A stretch of 64,000 nucleotides of DNA, from contig JAOVFP010000020.1 in assembly GCA_025738555.1 (NCBI GenBank), positions 1,426,001 through 1,490,000 of the forward strand. Reading direction: 5' to 3'. The notes under the pieces were generated by a model. The model saw nothing but the letters and a program-made list of their open reading frames with translations. It searched no databases and had not been told where the DNA came from. Source of the DNA: Cyathus striatus (lineage: Eukaryota > Basidiomycota > Agaricomycetes > Agaricales > Nidulariaceae). The position numbers and the translations under genes were made by a program. Of this stretch, positions 46,747-58,900 are shown piece by piece (position 1 is the stretch's first letter; the number at the start of each line of letters is the position of its first letter).

Positions 46747-47460
46747 ATGTCCTCCGACAAGTTACTTCTTACACATCGCAAGTCTGCAATTGCAGACTTC
46801 CCAACGGAGCCTCTCATTATTTTTAGATTTATATATCTCAGTGTAATGATGTCTTGCGACAGTGCCTGTCATACCTGCTCTCAGCTTAGTCCCAAGGAAC
46901 GTCGACAGGGGTATAGTGTTAAAAGCAGACGCATTTTTTCAGGATCTGGCTGTGTCTGCAGACGCTGGCGAGCAGTGGTCGTGCAGAACCATAGCTTTGG
47001 GTTCATCCAGTCATATTCATAGACTCCGAAGACGTAATCCCTTACCAGTCAGTGCAGCCATTAAACGGAGGTGTTTTCGGATTGCCACGTAATCAAAGCC
47101 AGTGGTGTACCGTTCCGTTTGATTCTCCCACGTTCGAGTTTCACTCGGAGAGCTGGTGACATGGAGTTGACATGGAGCGGGGCCGACCTCAAGTTCACGT
47201 AATACGACATGTTTACCAACGACTTTCCGAAATGATCAGGGGCTGTTGCGTAGGATGGGACTTTTCTTTGCAGCAATGTTCAAGACCTGACTGTCGATCA
47301 CTGCAGATACTTCTCGGTGCCAGCTATGAAAGAGAGACAACCACCACTTGCTGGTGTTACGCAGAATACTAGTAGGATCGACTCTCCGCCGACTGCAGAG
47401 TTTTCTCTCAGTGAAGAGGCGCATGTTTAAAGGCTGCTGGCATCTAGACCTTCGCAAGGA
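46747..47460 (+). pseudogene. Decayed duplicate of F-box gene 2
   Basis: The ATG at 46747 opens MSSDKLLLTHRKSAIADFP, clearly related to MSVDKLPLIPKKSAIADFP at 48222. PTEPLIIFRFIYL and a Cys-rich piece CHTCSQLSP follow, then the frame fails. Later fragments (VCRRWRAVV in another frame, about 46960) show that the copy continues with frameshifts and stops. The shared upstream region (46290-46425 versus 47776-47905) shows that the duplicated unit of about 1.49 kb included the promoter. Unlike the single-base breaks elsewhere, several lesions are present, so this looks like real decay. Confidence 0.7.
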
Positions 47461-48221
47461 AGACTATATACGATGCCATACATACCGCAGCCAGCTGGTT
47501 CTCAGATACTTCTCTTAGCGTACAGTTGGTCTAATCAACAATTTTATTGTTCGAATTCCCACTAGTATCCTATAAAGAATGCATGCAAAAGTTCCTGACC
47601 TAGAAATGTGCCATCACAATGGAATGGTTGGTTCTTATGTTACTTGATGTATGTGCTATATTGATCATTATGGACAGATGTGAATGTTGTTTGAATGTTT
47701 AGTGATGGTCTCCTGTAACATTGACCGCCTTCGAGATACTTATTTCCTTCTGACGTACGTCAATCCACATCACCTCGTTTCGTCTTCGCTTCAGTTTTTC
47801 TTGAAGCTTCATGCCTCGAGGACAACTCGAAGAATGAATGGCGCTGATGTGGCGCATCCCCTATGCTTATCACTGCCTTGAGGCATCGGTGTCACGTATA
47901 TAACGGCCATTTTTCGGTATAGGAACTAAATATGATAGAACTGGAGAACACGCGTATGAAAATGCTGTACGTTCTGTCTCACCGAAATACCTTTCAGGCT
48001 TTTTTAACCAAAAGTGGCTACATAAACACGGAGACCGACTCATGCCTAGACTTGGAGTAAAGCACGTTTTTGTTACCGACCCTTACTTCCCCAAAATCAT
48101 TTAAATTCAACGTTCAGCTCTACATCCAGCCTTCTCTATTCACTGGCCTGAACACCCAGCCGAGGTAAGTAATTACACATTCCTGCATGAATCGCTTTTG
48201 ACGGGTGCACCAACTAAAAGA
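47461..48221. other. Upstream region of F-box gene 2
   Basis: 761 bases. It includes 47776-47905, the better-preserved copy of the duplicated promoter segment. No further gene. Confidence 0.45.
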
Positions 48222-49654
48222 ATGTCTGTCGACAAGCTGCCTCTTATACCCAAGAAATCTGCAATTGCAGACTTTCCAACTGAACTTCTTCTCATTATTT
48301 TCAGATTTATTTACCTTAGCATAACGACACCTTGCTACGACGAGTGTCATATCTGTGCTTTTATCAGCCCCAAGAAGCATCGACTGTGGCCTGAGGACAT
48401 AAGGCTTAAACCAGGCGCGCTCTTCCCGCATGATACAGCCCGTGTCTGTAAACACTGGCAAGCAGCACTTGCTGCAGAACCAGAGTTTTGGGCTCGTCTA
48501 GTCGTATTCATCGACTCAGAAGAGGTTCCAGACATGAAGTCTTATTTGCAGCGGTCAAGCCCCTTTCCAGTCGATGCAATCATTAAACGGGATATGAAAC
48601 CCGTCAACGTATCTCGACCGACACTGAAAGGCGCAGAATGGACTCGATAGTGGAGGCCATCCGTCCAGAACTCGACCGCTTTCACCATTTATGGATACTT
48701 AATGTCCACCGCGACAGTATCGCGTTGGTTATTAGTAACATCGGGGAAACGTCGGAAATGCTCCAAACTATCGTATTGGAACCTGATTTAACGACAATTT
48801 CGGAAGAGGATGACGTTGTTGATGAACTGGGATCAACTACATTATCTAAGCCGCTTTACTGTCCCAATCTCTTTTCATTGGTTGTCGATGGCCAGAATTT
48901 CAACATTTTAAATCAAGACCGAGGTGGTGTTGCCAAAGCATTTCCTGGGCTGGATTCGCTTACAATTACAGGCGGAGACTTCACGGCGGGGGCGGCCGTC
49001 GACCCCATCGATGCGATAAATGGCATGGATAGACAGCACTCTCTTCATCTTAAGAGAATCAAACTTCCCCAAGAATCTATGACTCACATCGCTCATCTTC
49101 GAGTTGATTACGTTAAGTTGGAGGAACTCAGCTCAGAGACGGTTGAAACCTTCCTGCGACGAACTAACTTGTTTCAACTGCACACATTCGAGCTATGTCA
49201 CTGCGAAATTGACCCGAAGCAGGAGCTTCCTGATTGTTGGACAATTATATTTGGCAGCATACCTTCCAATCCACGCACTTCTAGCATTCACTTTGGCAAT
49301 CTGGCGCCATGGAGAGGGACCGAGCTCAAGTTCTCCTGCCATGATGGATTTAACGATGACTTCCTCCGAATGTTAGGTATTCCTGGGGCTGATGGGGCTA
49401 TGCCTTGTGGCAATGTCCGAAGGTTGGTCGTTGATAATTGCAAGAACTTTTCAATTGCAGCCATGAAGGAGATGATACTTAAAAGGACGGAGTTCGTGTC
49501 TGTTGGCGCCTTGCATGATACAAGTATTGTATCTCTTGCCGTAACGGCAGAATATCTTCCTAGCGAAGAAGACGTGAGCTGGTTTTTGGGGCATGTAGAC
49601 CAATTCAGTTGGCTTCTAACGGCGAGATGCATGATGGATCGCTTTAAGCTCTAA
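48222..49654 (+). CDS. F-box protein 2, one-base frame break
   Basis: Seen: ATG 48222 (MSVDKLPLIPKKSAIADFP), F-box core FPTELLLIIFRFIYLSI, CHICAFISPKKHR, then ARVCKHWQAALAAEPEFWAR and SYLQRSSPFPVDAIIKRD. The frame then changes near 48596-48604 and continues TERRRMDSIVEAIRPELDRF through leucine-rich segments to FSWLLTARCMMDRFKL and TAA. The ERRRxxxIxxAIxP region aligns with ERRRVREVTGALMP of F-box 1, so both halves belong together. Restoring one base gives 477 residues without introns. Role by family: SCF adaptor. It may be an intact gene with a sequence error in an AAA run. Confidence 0.75.
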
Positions 49655-50038
49655 CGTAGAGGTCAGTTGTGTTGATGGCATCTGTATGTGGGCAAATGGT
49701 TATTCGTATTGGAATCTAGTTTAGTTTTTCGACATTTTTTTTCAACAACCGGGGTCCAACAGCCTGGGGCTTGCAGTCATATTTAAAACAGCCATTAAAT
49801 GGAAGTTCTAATGATGATATGGGTGTGATGAACGCTGCTCCGCATCATTCGATCTGTGAGATAGCGATAGCAGTTGGGGTGTGTATTCGTCTGCGTCTCC
49901 TTTGCGAGATTGACCTGGTTAACGATTGAGTAACATCATTATTATATTTCTGTGTCCTACAAAAATACATGCATCCTTAATCAATAAATGTCCTAGATGA
50001 ATATCTAAAATAAATTCGAAATTAGATCCGTCCTAGCT
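49655..50038. other. Convergent intergenic region
   Basis: 384 bases between F-box 2 (plus) and the AlkB-like gene (minus). No feature was recognised. Confidence 0.4.
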
Positions 50039-51165
50039 TCATGAGTCCCCAACGACATCAGCACCAGGAAGCAACCAACGGAACGTCACGCTTAGGCGTA
50101 CGCCCCTCTCCAACCACCGACCAGGCGGTAACGAGTCATCATCATCCGACTCCGGTTTCACTCCGTCCTTGGGCTCAGGAAGAGACACATAATCTTCGAC
50201 ACACTTGTCGATCCCGTGTGTCCAGTTGTACCGTGCGTCCTCAGAGAGGACTATCACGCTCCGTTCTGGGAGATAGAGGTCTTTTCTATCTCTTTCTTCA
50301 TCGTTTCGGGTAGTAGCAGTCTCAGTGTAAGATTCGCTAAGGTGTGTCGACTCCGGGTCAACTTGATCGAAGCGCATTACGCATCCGCTTTCCAAGCTTA
50401 CGCCAATTATGCCGTCTGCATATCGCGCGAGTAGTCTACATGGGGCGTGATTCCTTCCCCGGGTTGGTACAAGTTTATTATGGCCTGCCGTGATTGCGTC
50501 GGAACTTCAGGGAAAAGCAAGTCGTACGTTTTGTCAGGTAAAGTCAAGCGCAGGACAGTTTCCAGATGTGATAGAAGAGATATAAGCACTAGGGGCAGTC
50601 CGGACGTTGATGATGATTGAGATTGTGCGGCGGAGAATCGGCCAAAGAGCATGACTTGGTTTACACCCGGAGTCTGGAAGTACTCTTTCATGCAGAACGA
50701 GAAAACTGCATCCGCGAGTTCTTGAGGGAGTGTTAAGGAAGGATTAAAGAATAGTCCCGGGATATCAGGGGCTGTGAGCAGTGCTGGCTCACCAGCGGCT
50801 ACTCGTCTCTCAGGAACTTGAGCGGAACCTACTGCTGATGAGCTGGCAGTGGTCGATGTGCACCCTGTGTCGAGTGTATCGATATCATCGAACAGGGAGT
50901 CGTAGGAGAGACCAGAGATAGCTGATAAGCCAGCTGATATATCCTCTTCCGCAGTGGTACTATCCTCTTCAGGGATGTTTACCACTAAAGGGAAGGTTGG
51001 AATCTCGATGCGCAATTGCTTGCGCTTGTTGGGTGCGCGAATGTAATTGATAGTGTCCGCGATCCGCTTCAGGTCGTCGCCTTCCCCATCATGGGCGTCA
51101 ACGCTACGTTTTCGCTTTGGTTGATGTGGGGAAGGTGGTACAGGCTCAGCTGGCATTGTCAACAT
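50039..51165 (-). CDS. AlkB-type 2-oxoglutarate/Fe(II) dioxygenase, one-base frame break
   Basis: Role (family): oxidative demethylation of alkylated nucleic acid, or RNA/protein modification depending on subfamily. Seen: ATG 51165 (MLTMPAEPVPPSPHQPKRKR), a basic, possibly nuclear N-tail, an acidic linker, and the catalytic region: PDIPGLFFNPSLTLPQELAD, then AIINLYQPGEGITPHVD, which holds the iron-binding H-x-D. After a one-base shift at about 50433-50436 come ARYADGIIGVSLESGCVMRF, then YLPERSVIVLSEDARYNWTH (second His) and GVRLSVTFRWLLPG (2OG-binding Arg region). TGA at 50041-50039. Restoring one base gives 375 residues, intronless. All catalytic ligands are present on either side of the break, so an error is the simplest explanation. 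The subfamily is not determined. Confidence 0.85.
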
Positions 51166-51627
51166 GAGTGCCCGGGTAGTTGAGGTTAAAGGAGGGGCTG
51201 CGCGAGGCAGATATTGGATAACAAATCCAATAGCATGATTTGAATCACGTACTGGAGTAGTTCATGCGAGGCAGTTAGAGAGTGGATGAAGCAGTTAGTC
51301 AAGATAGTCGAGTGCTGGTGACTCCGACATGGAAACAAGAAAGACACCGGAGCTATTTCAACGATCGGTTCATGGCACAGCCACCCTGATCCGATGATTA
51401 GATAAGTTCCGGCTTCTGGCTGACGTAATCTAATCACACATGATCACATCCGGTATCTCGCAACAAAAGTTACCGGGACAAGCACTTGCTCATATTCACG
51501 TATTCACGCCCAAATACATAGGACCCTTTTCTTCTCTTCCTCTTCGTCCTTCCCTTCTTTCTTATCACCACCTCTCCTGTATATACTCTCTAGAGATACC
51601 TCAGCGGAATATTTGGATAGGATTACA
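51166..51627. promoter_or_regulatory. Divergent intergenic region, AlkB-like and thioesterase
   Basis: 462 bases between divergent genes. A pyrimidine-rich stretch (CTTCCTCTTCGTCCTTCCCT) at about 51535-51560 lies close upstream of the thioesterase ATG. Both promoters must lie here. Confidence 0.45.
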
Positions 51628-52429
51628 ATGTCTACTACCGACAACGTCGATATTGCACACATCGCGGGAAACGCTTCTCCTGATGTGAAGCGCTTTCTCG
51701 CAATTCCTAGCCAGATTTTTCAGAATATCCGTCCCACTGAGGTGAAGGGCCCCATTTTTGGTCAGGCTATTCAAGAGCGCCTGAGGGTCACTGAGGTTTC
51801 AGTAAACAGAAAGGAAGAGGAGCCTAATAAGTTGGAGGGGAAGGTCGTATTGGAAATTACAGTTGCTGAAGGTACGTGTCATGTCTGTGTCTAAGCGTAA
51901 CTCTAAAAACTTAATGTCACTCGCAGATATGGTAAATGGAGGAGGAAACATCCACGGTGGATGTTCCGCATTCTTAATAGACATGTACGTTTCTCACTCC
52001 TCTTTTACTTCTCCCCCACTCACCCACCCACCAGCTGCTCAACCCTGGCCCTGTCAGCCCTAAGCCTATCCAGCAAAAATAAGCCAAACCTCAGCGTGTC
52101 CCAATCCCTCAACATCGTATACCATTCCCCAGCAGGCCTGTACGTGCCACATTTCTGACATACCTTCTCTCCGAGGACTTAAACCCCGTCCCTTTCCCTT
52201 TCTTTCAGGGGGGACCAACTCCGCTTGGTAAACACCACACTGACCCTCGGAGCTCGGGCGCATTCCGCTCGCACGGAGGTACGCAATCAAATGTGTATGT
52301 TTAGAATGCGAAATTAGATTCTAACGGCCCGTAATCTGTTATTAGATTTGGAACGTTACGCACCACCGACTGGTTGCGTCCGGTGTGCATATCAAGATGC
52401 AGCCTTCGTTCCCCAAGGCTAATTTATAA
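51628..52429 (+). CDS. Hot-dog fold thioesterase (ACOT13/PaaI-like)
   Basis: Role (family): hydrolysis of acyl-CoA thioesters, likely cytosolic or mitochondrial. Seen: exons 51628-51871, 51927-51984, 52035-52139, 52209-52278 and 52346-52429, 561 bases, 186 residues, intact. The hot-dog signature is GNIHGGCSAFLID (the HGG..A.L.D motif with the catalytic Asp region), followed by CSTLALSALS, SVSQSLNIVYHSPAGLGDQL and the terminal strands SARTEIWNVTHHRLVASGVH. It is close to the usual 140-180 residues of the family. The ATG at 51628 is the first in the frame. All junctions are GT-AG. Confidence 0.9.
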
Positions 52430-52768
52430 CATGATAGAAGGCCCGGGCTGAACATTTCTATACGTATATTTAACATAATGTATACCAGATTCAATGCACT
52501 ACAACAATGAAATGTGGATTATCTTTATCTCGAGCTGAAGGGGCATCTGTTTCACGAAGGGCGCCGTTGATGTCGCATGCATACCGCCTTTAGAACTTCT
52601 CCATCCACCAAGCGTCCATAGGAAAGAAAAGTAGATAGAAATGCGCCTGCACATTTTGTATAGTCATCGTCCTATAATACAAACTAGGTGTGCATCATGC
52701 ATGTGTCGCGTATCTCCCCCCCACTCCCCACTCTACCAGATATCTCATAAAAATCCATCCGCAACCGC
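52430..52768. other. Convergent intergenic region
   Basis: 339 bases between the thioesterase and eIF2-beta 3' ends. No feature was recognised. Confidence 0.4.
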
Positions 52769-54103
52769 TTAACCCGTCTTATTCTTACTTCTCTTTCCAA
52801 CCTGGGCCTGGAATCCACTCTTGATGGGATTGACGGACCGACGAGAACCGCACGATTCGCAAGCCATGAAGAAGATACGGTTTTCTTTGGTGAGGAGGGT
52901 ATCGGGGGATTTGCATGTTTTGCAGGTGACGTATTCGACTGTGGGGAGTGAGTGAGTAAAGGGAGGAAGGAAAGAGGGACAGAGAAGTGCTTACCGATGT
53001 ACCTTCGTAACACGTTCTCGATCTGTTTCTGCTGGAAGCGACCTCTGATGACCAGACGTTGACTACCATCGACAGAACCAGTGGTACCCATTTCAGCGAA
53101 AGGAATTGAATGACGTGTTCAGGCTAGATAAATTGTATGTCAGTTTGAGAATCATACGAGGGGATATCAGATAAGAAGGGTAGAGGGTGTTACAGTAAAA
53201 GCCGAAGATCCTCACCTGCCTGTGCATCCTCTTGCAAATTTCACCAATATTAGCAAAGATGGATTTCTTGTTACCTTCACGTTGCACCTGAGGAGGAGCA
53301 ATGGTATAACGCTTGCCAGAGGTACTGGCGAGAAGCGCAGGATTGGCAGCGTGAAGTGAAGAGTAGAAACGTGTAAGAAGCTAAGAAAACAATTAGCGAC
53401 ATGACACATATCCCAAAGAACGATTCTACCTCCTGGTATGTGTAGTCTCTGTCGCTCTTCAGCCATGGCTCGGTGCCCGCATCCACACCGACGGGAACAT
53501 CCGCTGTTCTCGCGAAGGGATCGTCGCCGAGCTCTTCCTCATCAAGATTCTCCAAATGCGTGCCATCAGGAGCCTCCTCCTCCTCTTCATCTTCGCCCTT
53601 CTTTTCCTTCAACTTGGAGTCGTTCAGCTCCTTCTCGAAAGCCTCGAGATCAAAGGCAGCCTTCTTCTTTGAGGACTTCTTTTTCTTTTTGATGTCGCTG
53701 AAATCGAGGTCGTCAGCAATAGGTGCAGCCTCGACTGGTGCGACGCCGTTTGGTGTCGATGTGCCAGAGTCGGCGACATCCTGCAGAGAGATAAGGTTAG
53801 CTGGGGGTTAATATGTGGAATATTAATAATACGCACAAAATCCATAGGAATCTCCTTCTTCTTTTTCTTCTTCTTCAAATCGCCAAACATGGACTTGAAG
53901 TCGTCTTCCGCACCCTCCTTCATGCGCTCGTGAGCAGTGGTGGGACCGAGATCGACTGCATCGCCAGAGATGGTGGTGCTGTCGATAGTCTCTGGAGCAG
54001 GTGCGGTAGGGTCGGCATCAGGGCCTAGGGGATCTTCAGTGAAAGCGACGGTCTTCTTCTTTCGCTTTTTGAGGGAGGGGTCAAAAAGTGGTTCCTCAGA
54101 CAT
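52769..54103 (-). CDS. SUI3: Translation initiation factor eIF2 subunit beta, one-base frame break
   Basis: Role: beta subunit of eIF2, which delivers initiator Met-tRNA to the 40S ribosome. Seen: exons 54103-53837, 53780-53430, 53380-53216, 53123-52995 and 52938-52769. The N-terminus [21 protein letters not shown] is followed by lysine blocks ([25 protein letters not shown]) that bind eIF5/eIF2B in known orthologues. The core has [34 protein letters not shown] and [20 protein letters not shown]. The C4 zinc finger is [11 protein letters not shown] with [14 protein letters not shown]. Odd: at about 53100 a T-run has three Ts where the protein needs four ([16 protein letters not shown]). Restoring one base gives 360 residues. 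Loss of this essential gene is implausible, so it is probably a sequence error. Confidence 0.93.
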
Positions 54104-54336
54104 GATATTAGCGAGTGAGTCGAATGTGCTGAGCGATGAGCAGAATGAGCACTGAATTTGGCTCCTTGACTCGATTGTAATCTCTTGCTTGGTTCAGACT
54201 CCGAAACGTGAGAAAATACACGTGACAGAAAGCCGAGTGCGCCCGACGTGCCAACTGGTCCCCTCGCCGTCGTCGTCCAAAAGTTTCCCTTTTCCTCTTT
54301 CTACTCTCCTTTCCTTCCTCCTCGTCGTCTGCCGCG
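54104..54336. promoter_or_regulatory. Compact bidirectional promoter, SUI3 and ATP3
   Basis: Only 233 bases separate the ATGs of the divergent eIF2-beta and ATP synthase gamma genes. A pyrimidine-rich leader (TTTCCCTTTTCCTCTTTCT) precedes the ATP3 ATG. Shared growth-linked control is possible; inferred from position only. Confidence 0.55.
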
Positions 54337-55513
54337 ATGTCCATGCTCGCTCGTCGCACCGTTCTCCGCGCCTCCCAGGCCCAACAGGCTTCCTTTGCTG
54401 CCCCCGCGCAGGCCCGCAACATGGCTACCCTCCGTGAGATCGAGCTCCGTCTCAAGTCCGTCAGGAACATTGAGAAAATCACAAAGGTGTGCTCATGACG
54501 CGCCATGCAACAACGAGGGGGAAATGCTGACCGTGCCCCTAATTTTTTCATAATTTTCTGCAATTTCCTAGTCCATGAAAATGATTGCCTCGACCAAGCT
54601 CGCAAAGGCTCAAAGGGCCATGCAGGCAGGAAAGGAGTACGGACTCGCCAACGCCGGTTCGTATCCCACATCATTATCATAAATACTTCCTCACTGACAC
54701 TCCTCAAAGAGGTGTTCGCCAATGTCCCCTCCGACAAGCCCACCCCCAACAAGCTCTTCATCGTCGTTTCCTCCGACAAAGGTCTTTGCGGTGGTATTCA
54801 CTCCTCCGTTTCCAAGGCCACCCGCCGTGCACTCGATAATGTCGCCGACTCCCCTCTCGCCGCCTCTGCAGATGGCAGCACTGTCTCCCCCGAATCCCCC
54901 ATCTACATCATCGGTGACAAGTCCAAGGCCCAGCTCGCCCGTACATGGGCCAACAACTTCCAGATGACCTTCAATCAAATCGGCCGTGACATCCCCACCT
55001 TTGCTGATGCCGCCGGTGTTGCCGATCTCATCGTCAGGAGCGGTGTCAAGTACGACTCTGTCGTCATCGTCTACAACAAGTTTGTCTCTGCCATCTCGTA
55101 TGACAGTGCCGCTATGGAGATCAAGGGTGAAGAGGCGCTTAAGGGAAGCGCTGCCTTCTCCAAGTACGAGAATGAGGACGACGCAACGAAGGATTTGGCC
55201 GAGTTCTCACTTGCCAATGCCATCTACGCTGCGCTTACTGAGGGACATGCGTGTGAGCAGTCTGCTCGGTGAGTATTTCATGTGTGTTTTGGTTGTATTT
55301 TTTCATTTAACATGTATGATAGTCGCAATGCCATGGACAATGCTTCCAAGAACGCTACCGACATGATTGCTTCCCTCCAGATGCAGTACAATCGTGGTCG
55401 CCAAGCCGCTATTACCAACGAGTTGGTCGATATCATTACTGGTGCGTCCATCTTTCCTCTTGTTCCATCCTCTATTTTATTCACTCACTCTCCCAGGTGC
55501 CTCCGCCCTCTAA
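54337..55513 (+). CDS. ATP3: Mitochondrial F1-ATP synthase gamma subunit
   Basis: Role: central rotor shaft of F1Fo ATP synthase in the mitochondrial matrix. Seen: exons 54337-54486, 54572-54656, 54710-55268, 55323-55441 and 55497-55513, 930 bases, 309 residues, intact. The presequence [18 protein letters not shown] is Arg/Ser/Ala-rich, as for matrix import. The N-terminal shaft helix is [20 protein letters not shown] with [33 protein letters not shown] is the family signature region. The C-terminal helix is [16 protein letters not shown] with [19 protein letters not shown], the classic gamma terminus. Length is near yeast Atp3 (about 311). Divergent neighbour: SUI3, 233 bases away. Confidence 0.96.
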
Positions 55514-55924
55514 TCGCATTACATACCTACCCCTACCCCGAGAACCGACACCGTGTACCCTAGGAGCAGCAGCAAAACGCAGTAGTAGATTATATATCCA
55601 CACCTCCGCTTCCATCTCACCCATGTATATCTGCCGCTCGTTTTGTTCTGTAGATGTACGTGGAATAGAAAGTGGTTGCGGCAGGGTATACAATTATTTA
55701 TCTTTATCGTTCGCGTATGATGCTTCGACGCTACCTCCGTTAGCAAGATATGTTCTCTGTTTGATTATGTTCTTTGACAGTATCAATTCTTATAGGTATG
55801 AGCCTCCCACAACGTTTTGAGCACTACGCGCTTTGCAGCCTCATAATGTGAACTCTCCATTTTGGATATTCAGAAGTATATTCGAATATCAAATACAACG
55901 TAAGACTATTTCTAACCTTACATC
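55514..55924. other. Convergent intergenic region
   Basis: 411 bases between ATP3 and the Zn2Cys6 gene, AT-rich from about 55590. No gene was recognised. Confidence 0.4.
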
Positions 55925-58900
55925 TCAAACAGAGAATTCCCTGTAAGTATCCTCCAAACCACTCGAAGGTTCAGTAATAGCATAAGACCAGCTTATGTTC
56001 ATACCACCATTCTGCTCAGTCCCACCAGTAATATCCACGTACATATCGGAGAAGTCTGCTGGCATATTCATATTGAACGATGAAGACATATTCAACCCCA
56101 ACAAAGATTGAGGATCATCAGTGTCTTCCAGCATTGGCACGTAGGGGGCTTTAGAAAAGTCGCCTTCAACAAAAGACCTGACGCCTGATAATTCCATGGC
56201 TGTGCTTCTATTAGGATTCCTTGCGGGTCCTGTAGATGCACGGTAGTCATAATGATGTATAGCTCCGGGAGCTACGAGGACCTGCGTTTGAACAGGAACT
56301 TGCTGCCCTTGTGGAAAGATGGGTTCATATACGGAGGTTGGGATGGTGCGTGAACAGGCGCTGCAGCGCTAGTTCCGATATCGCTGGGGGAAGAAGGATA
56401 AGGAGAAAAGTTTTGCATAGAAGAGGATGAAGATGAGTTATAGAAAGAGGAAGATGACGATGACGATAGTTGTGGTGTAATAGCAGGGGGGAGAAGAGAA
56501 GAGAAGTTTCTGTGGGCTGGGGGCTGTTATTAAACCCCGGGGAATAGGTTGTACCTTCTATGGAGGCACAAATTCATTGGTATGATTATTCGCCATAAGA
56601 CCACCAGGAGATTCATTGGCAGAAGGCGTCTGTCTGCGTCTGCGCGGGCTATGCCCAGTATCCGCAGGATGGAACTGAAGAGCGGGGACTGCAGGCTTTG
56701 TCGGGCTACGCTCAATACGAGGGTTCACTTGTTTACGAACGAGATTCTTTAGAATCTCAGCTATATTAGTGGCAGCCTGGAAAGATTTTCCAACTTCAAG
56801 CAAGTACTGTATACAGCGTGTTGCTTGTTCATGGCCATGGTATAGCTCTTTCTCTGCAACGCGGATACCCTGCGTTGCTTGCACGGCTTGGAGCAGATAT
56901 ACTGTTCCTGCCGAGAAGATTGTTTGAATGAAGGTGACAGGGACGTAGCGTAAAGTGTACAAATCACGCCATATCTCTGCTAGCTCCAGAATATTCTGCG
57001 CGGCTCGTTTGCAATGCTGAAACTAATCCTCAGCGCAAACTGTACGTTGTTCAGAGGGGACATACCTTGATATGGTCTATTTCCTTATCGGAACTGTGAA
57101 TCTGCTTGGTTGTTCGATGATAAAATGGCCGGTGGATTAAAATTGTCAGCCACCAATAGCAAAGGTGAAGCATTAGGCGGTGCGGGGTTGCTGTGGAACG
57201 GGACTTCGGAGTAAGGTCGACATCTGAGGAAAGATTACTCTTCCAAGTGTTAAGGGCCAGACTGTGGATGGTCAATAACAAAGAAGGTGGGCAGCTTAGA
57301 ACACTTTAACATACACAATGTCACTGACTAGTTCATCGTAAGCAACGTGTCGTTTCTTACCCGAGCTAAGTCCGTTGCTTTATTCCTAGTTAGTATCAAC
57401 CGAAATGCAAGAAAAGGAATGCATACACAAGGTCCATGATTCTGCGAGCTATCATCAACAAACCAACAGTTGCCGCAAAGGTCTTAGATAGCAAGTTGGG
57501 CTGTTCCGGGACATTCCCTTGCGGATCCTTCCATGTCATTTGATCGAAGTCCGAATCGACGAATGGGACTGGAATGTGCGCCACTCCCGAAGGGAAGGGG
57601 ACACCGAAATCTCTGCCAACATAAAGAGACCAGCAGACGTCCTGTAACAATGTTTAGTACTTATCATGGAACCAAAGCCTGTAAATACAAACCTGAGAGA
57701 AGGTTGTCCAGTATGCCCAGTTTCTGTCAAGTCTGTCATCCTCTGCAATGAGACCTGAGTTCACCCAGGCCGAACAATCCATGCTCAGCCCCACTGGAAA
57801 ACGTTGAGTATCCCTTCATAGCGGAATCAGATACGCAACGTACGTGATTGACTCAGTCGAGCGCTCATTCCTAAGTTTAAAATGGGTCAAAATGAGAGAA
57901 CCGAGATGTTGATCCACTTACCAAAGTATGCATAACCAAGGGCTTGATCCCCTTGGGAAGAGTAGAAGCTTGCCAATGTGGATAATGCATGAATCCCACT
58001 CAGAGTGGGCCTACGAAATTCTTCTTCGATGTATTTCTTCGCCTCTTCTGCAAAATACTGGCGCGAATTGAGGTCGCATATGCGTGGGTCGTCCGAAAAG
58101 CAGCACGCCAAGGCCACAAGTGCATTATGAAGCATTGGTGAATAATGGGCTGTTCTCAGTGGTATGTGCATCCTTGGTCCACTAAGAGCGCGATACATAT
58201 CTCTCAGGAAGAGAGCAGGTACAATCCTAAAACACCAACTAGTGAAAAACGAGAATGTTAGGCTTAGTAACCTTTGTGGATGTCAGAAACTGTCGTAGAT
58301 TAAGAAATGATAACTTGAACTTACTTATCATGTTCTTTTCTGGTGAGAGGAACAGTGTTAGGAAGGTGCCTTGACCAGTCGAAATGGGGGTTGTAATGGC
58401 TTTCGTCAACGCCGTCAGTGATGAGAACGTAGGTAGCTTGCGGATCATCAACAATAGCTGGAAATCTGGAGGTTAGAAAGTCGCTTTCCGTGGAAGCATA
58501 CGTGAATACTGCTGTTGGGCCATGGTAAATGAGGGTACTATCTCCAGAGAACTAGGGAGTTGTAGAACGTTAGGATACCTATTGCATTAAAAAGTACCAA
58601 AGATAAAGTACTTACCTTCAAATTCTGTGTCGATATGCAAAGTTCATCAACGAGGTTGTAGTTTGTCGCGTCATCCATTGCACCTTCACAGTCATTTGAC
58701 TCAGCTATTACCTGATCCATATCCGACGGGCGGGACTCAATCATTTCACGGAATGAAAGCCCACTGTTACTGTGTACTCCACCATGCTCTCTTTCACATG
58801 CTTCGAGGATCTGTTCCAATCGTCTGGCGTAATCACGAAGGACGAAGATGCGCTTGTTCAAAGCTTCAAAATGAGCTTCGGCACGGGGCTTATGAGCAAC

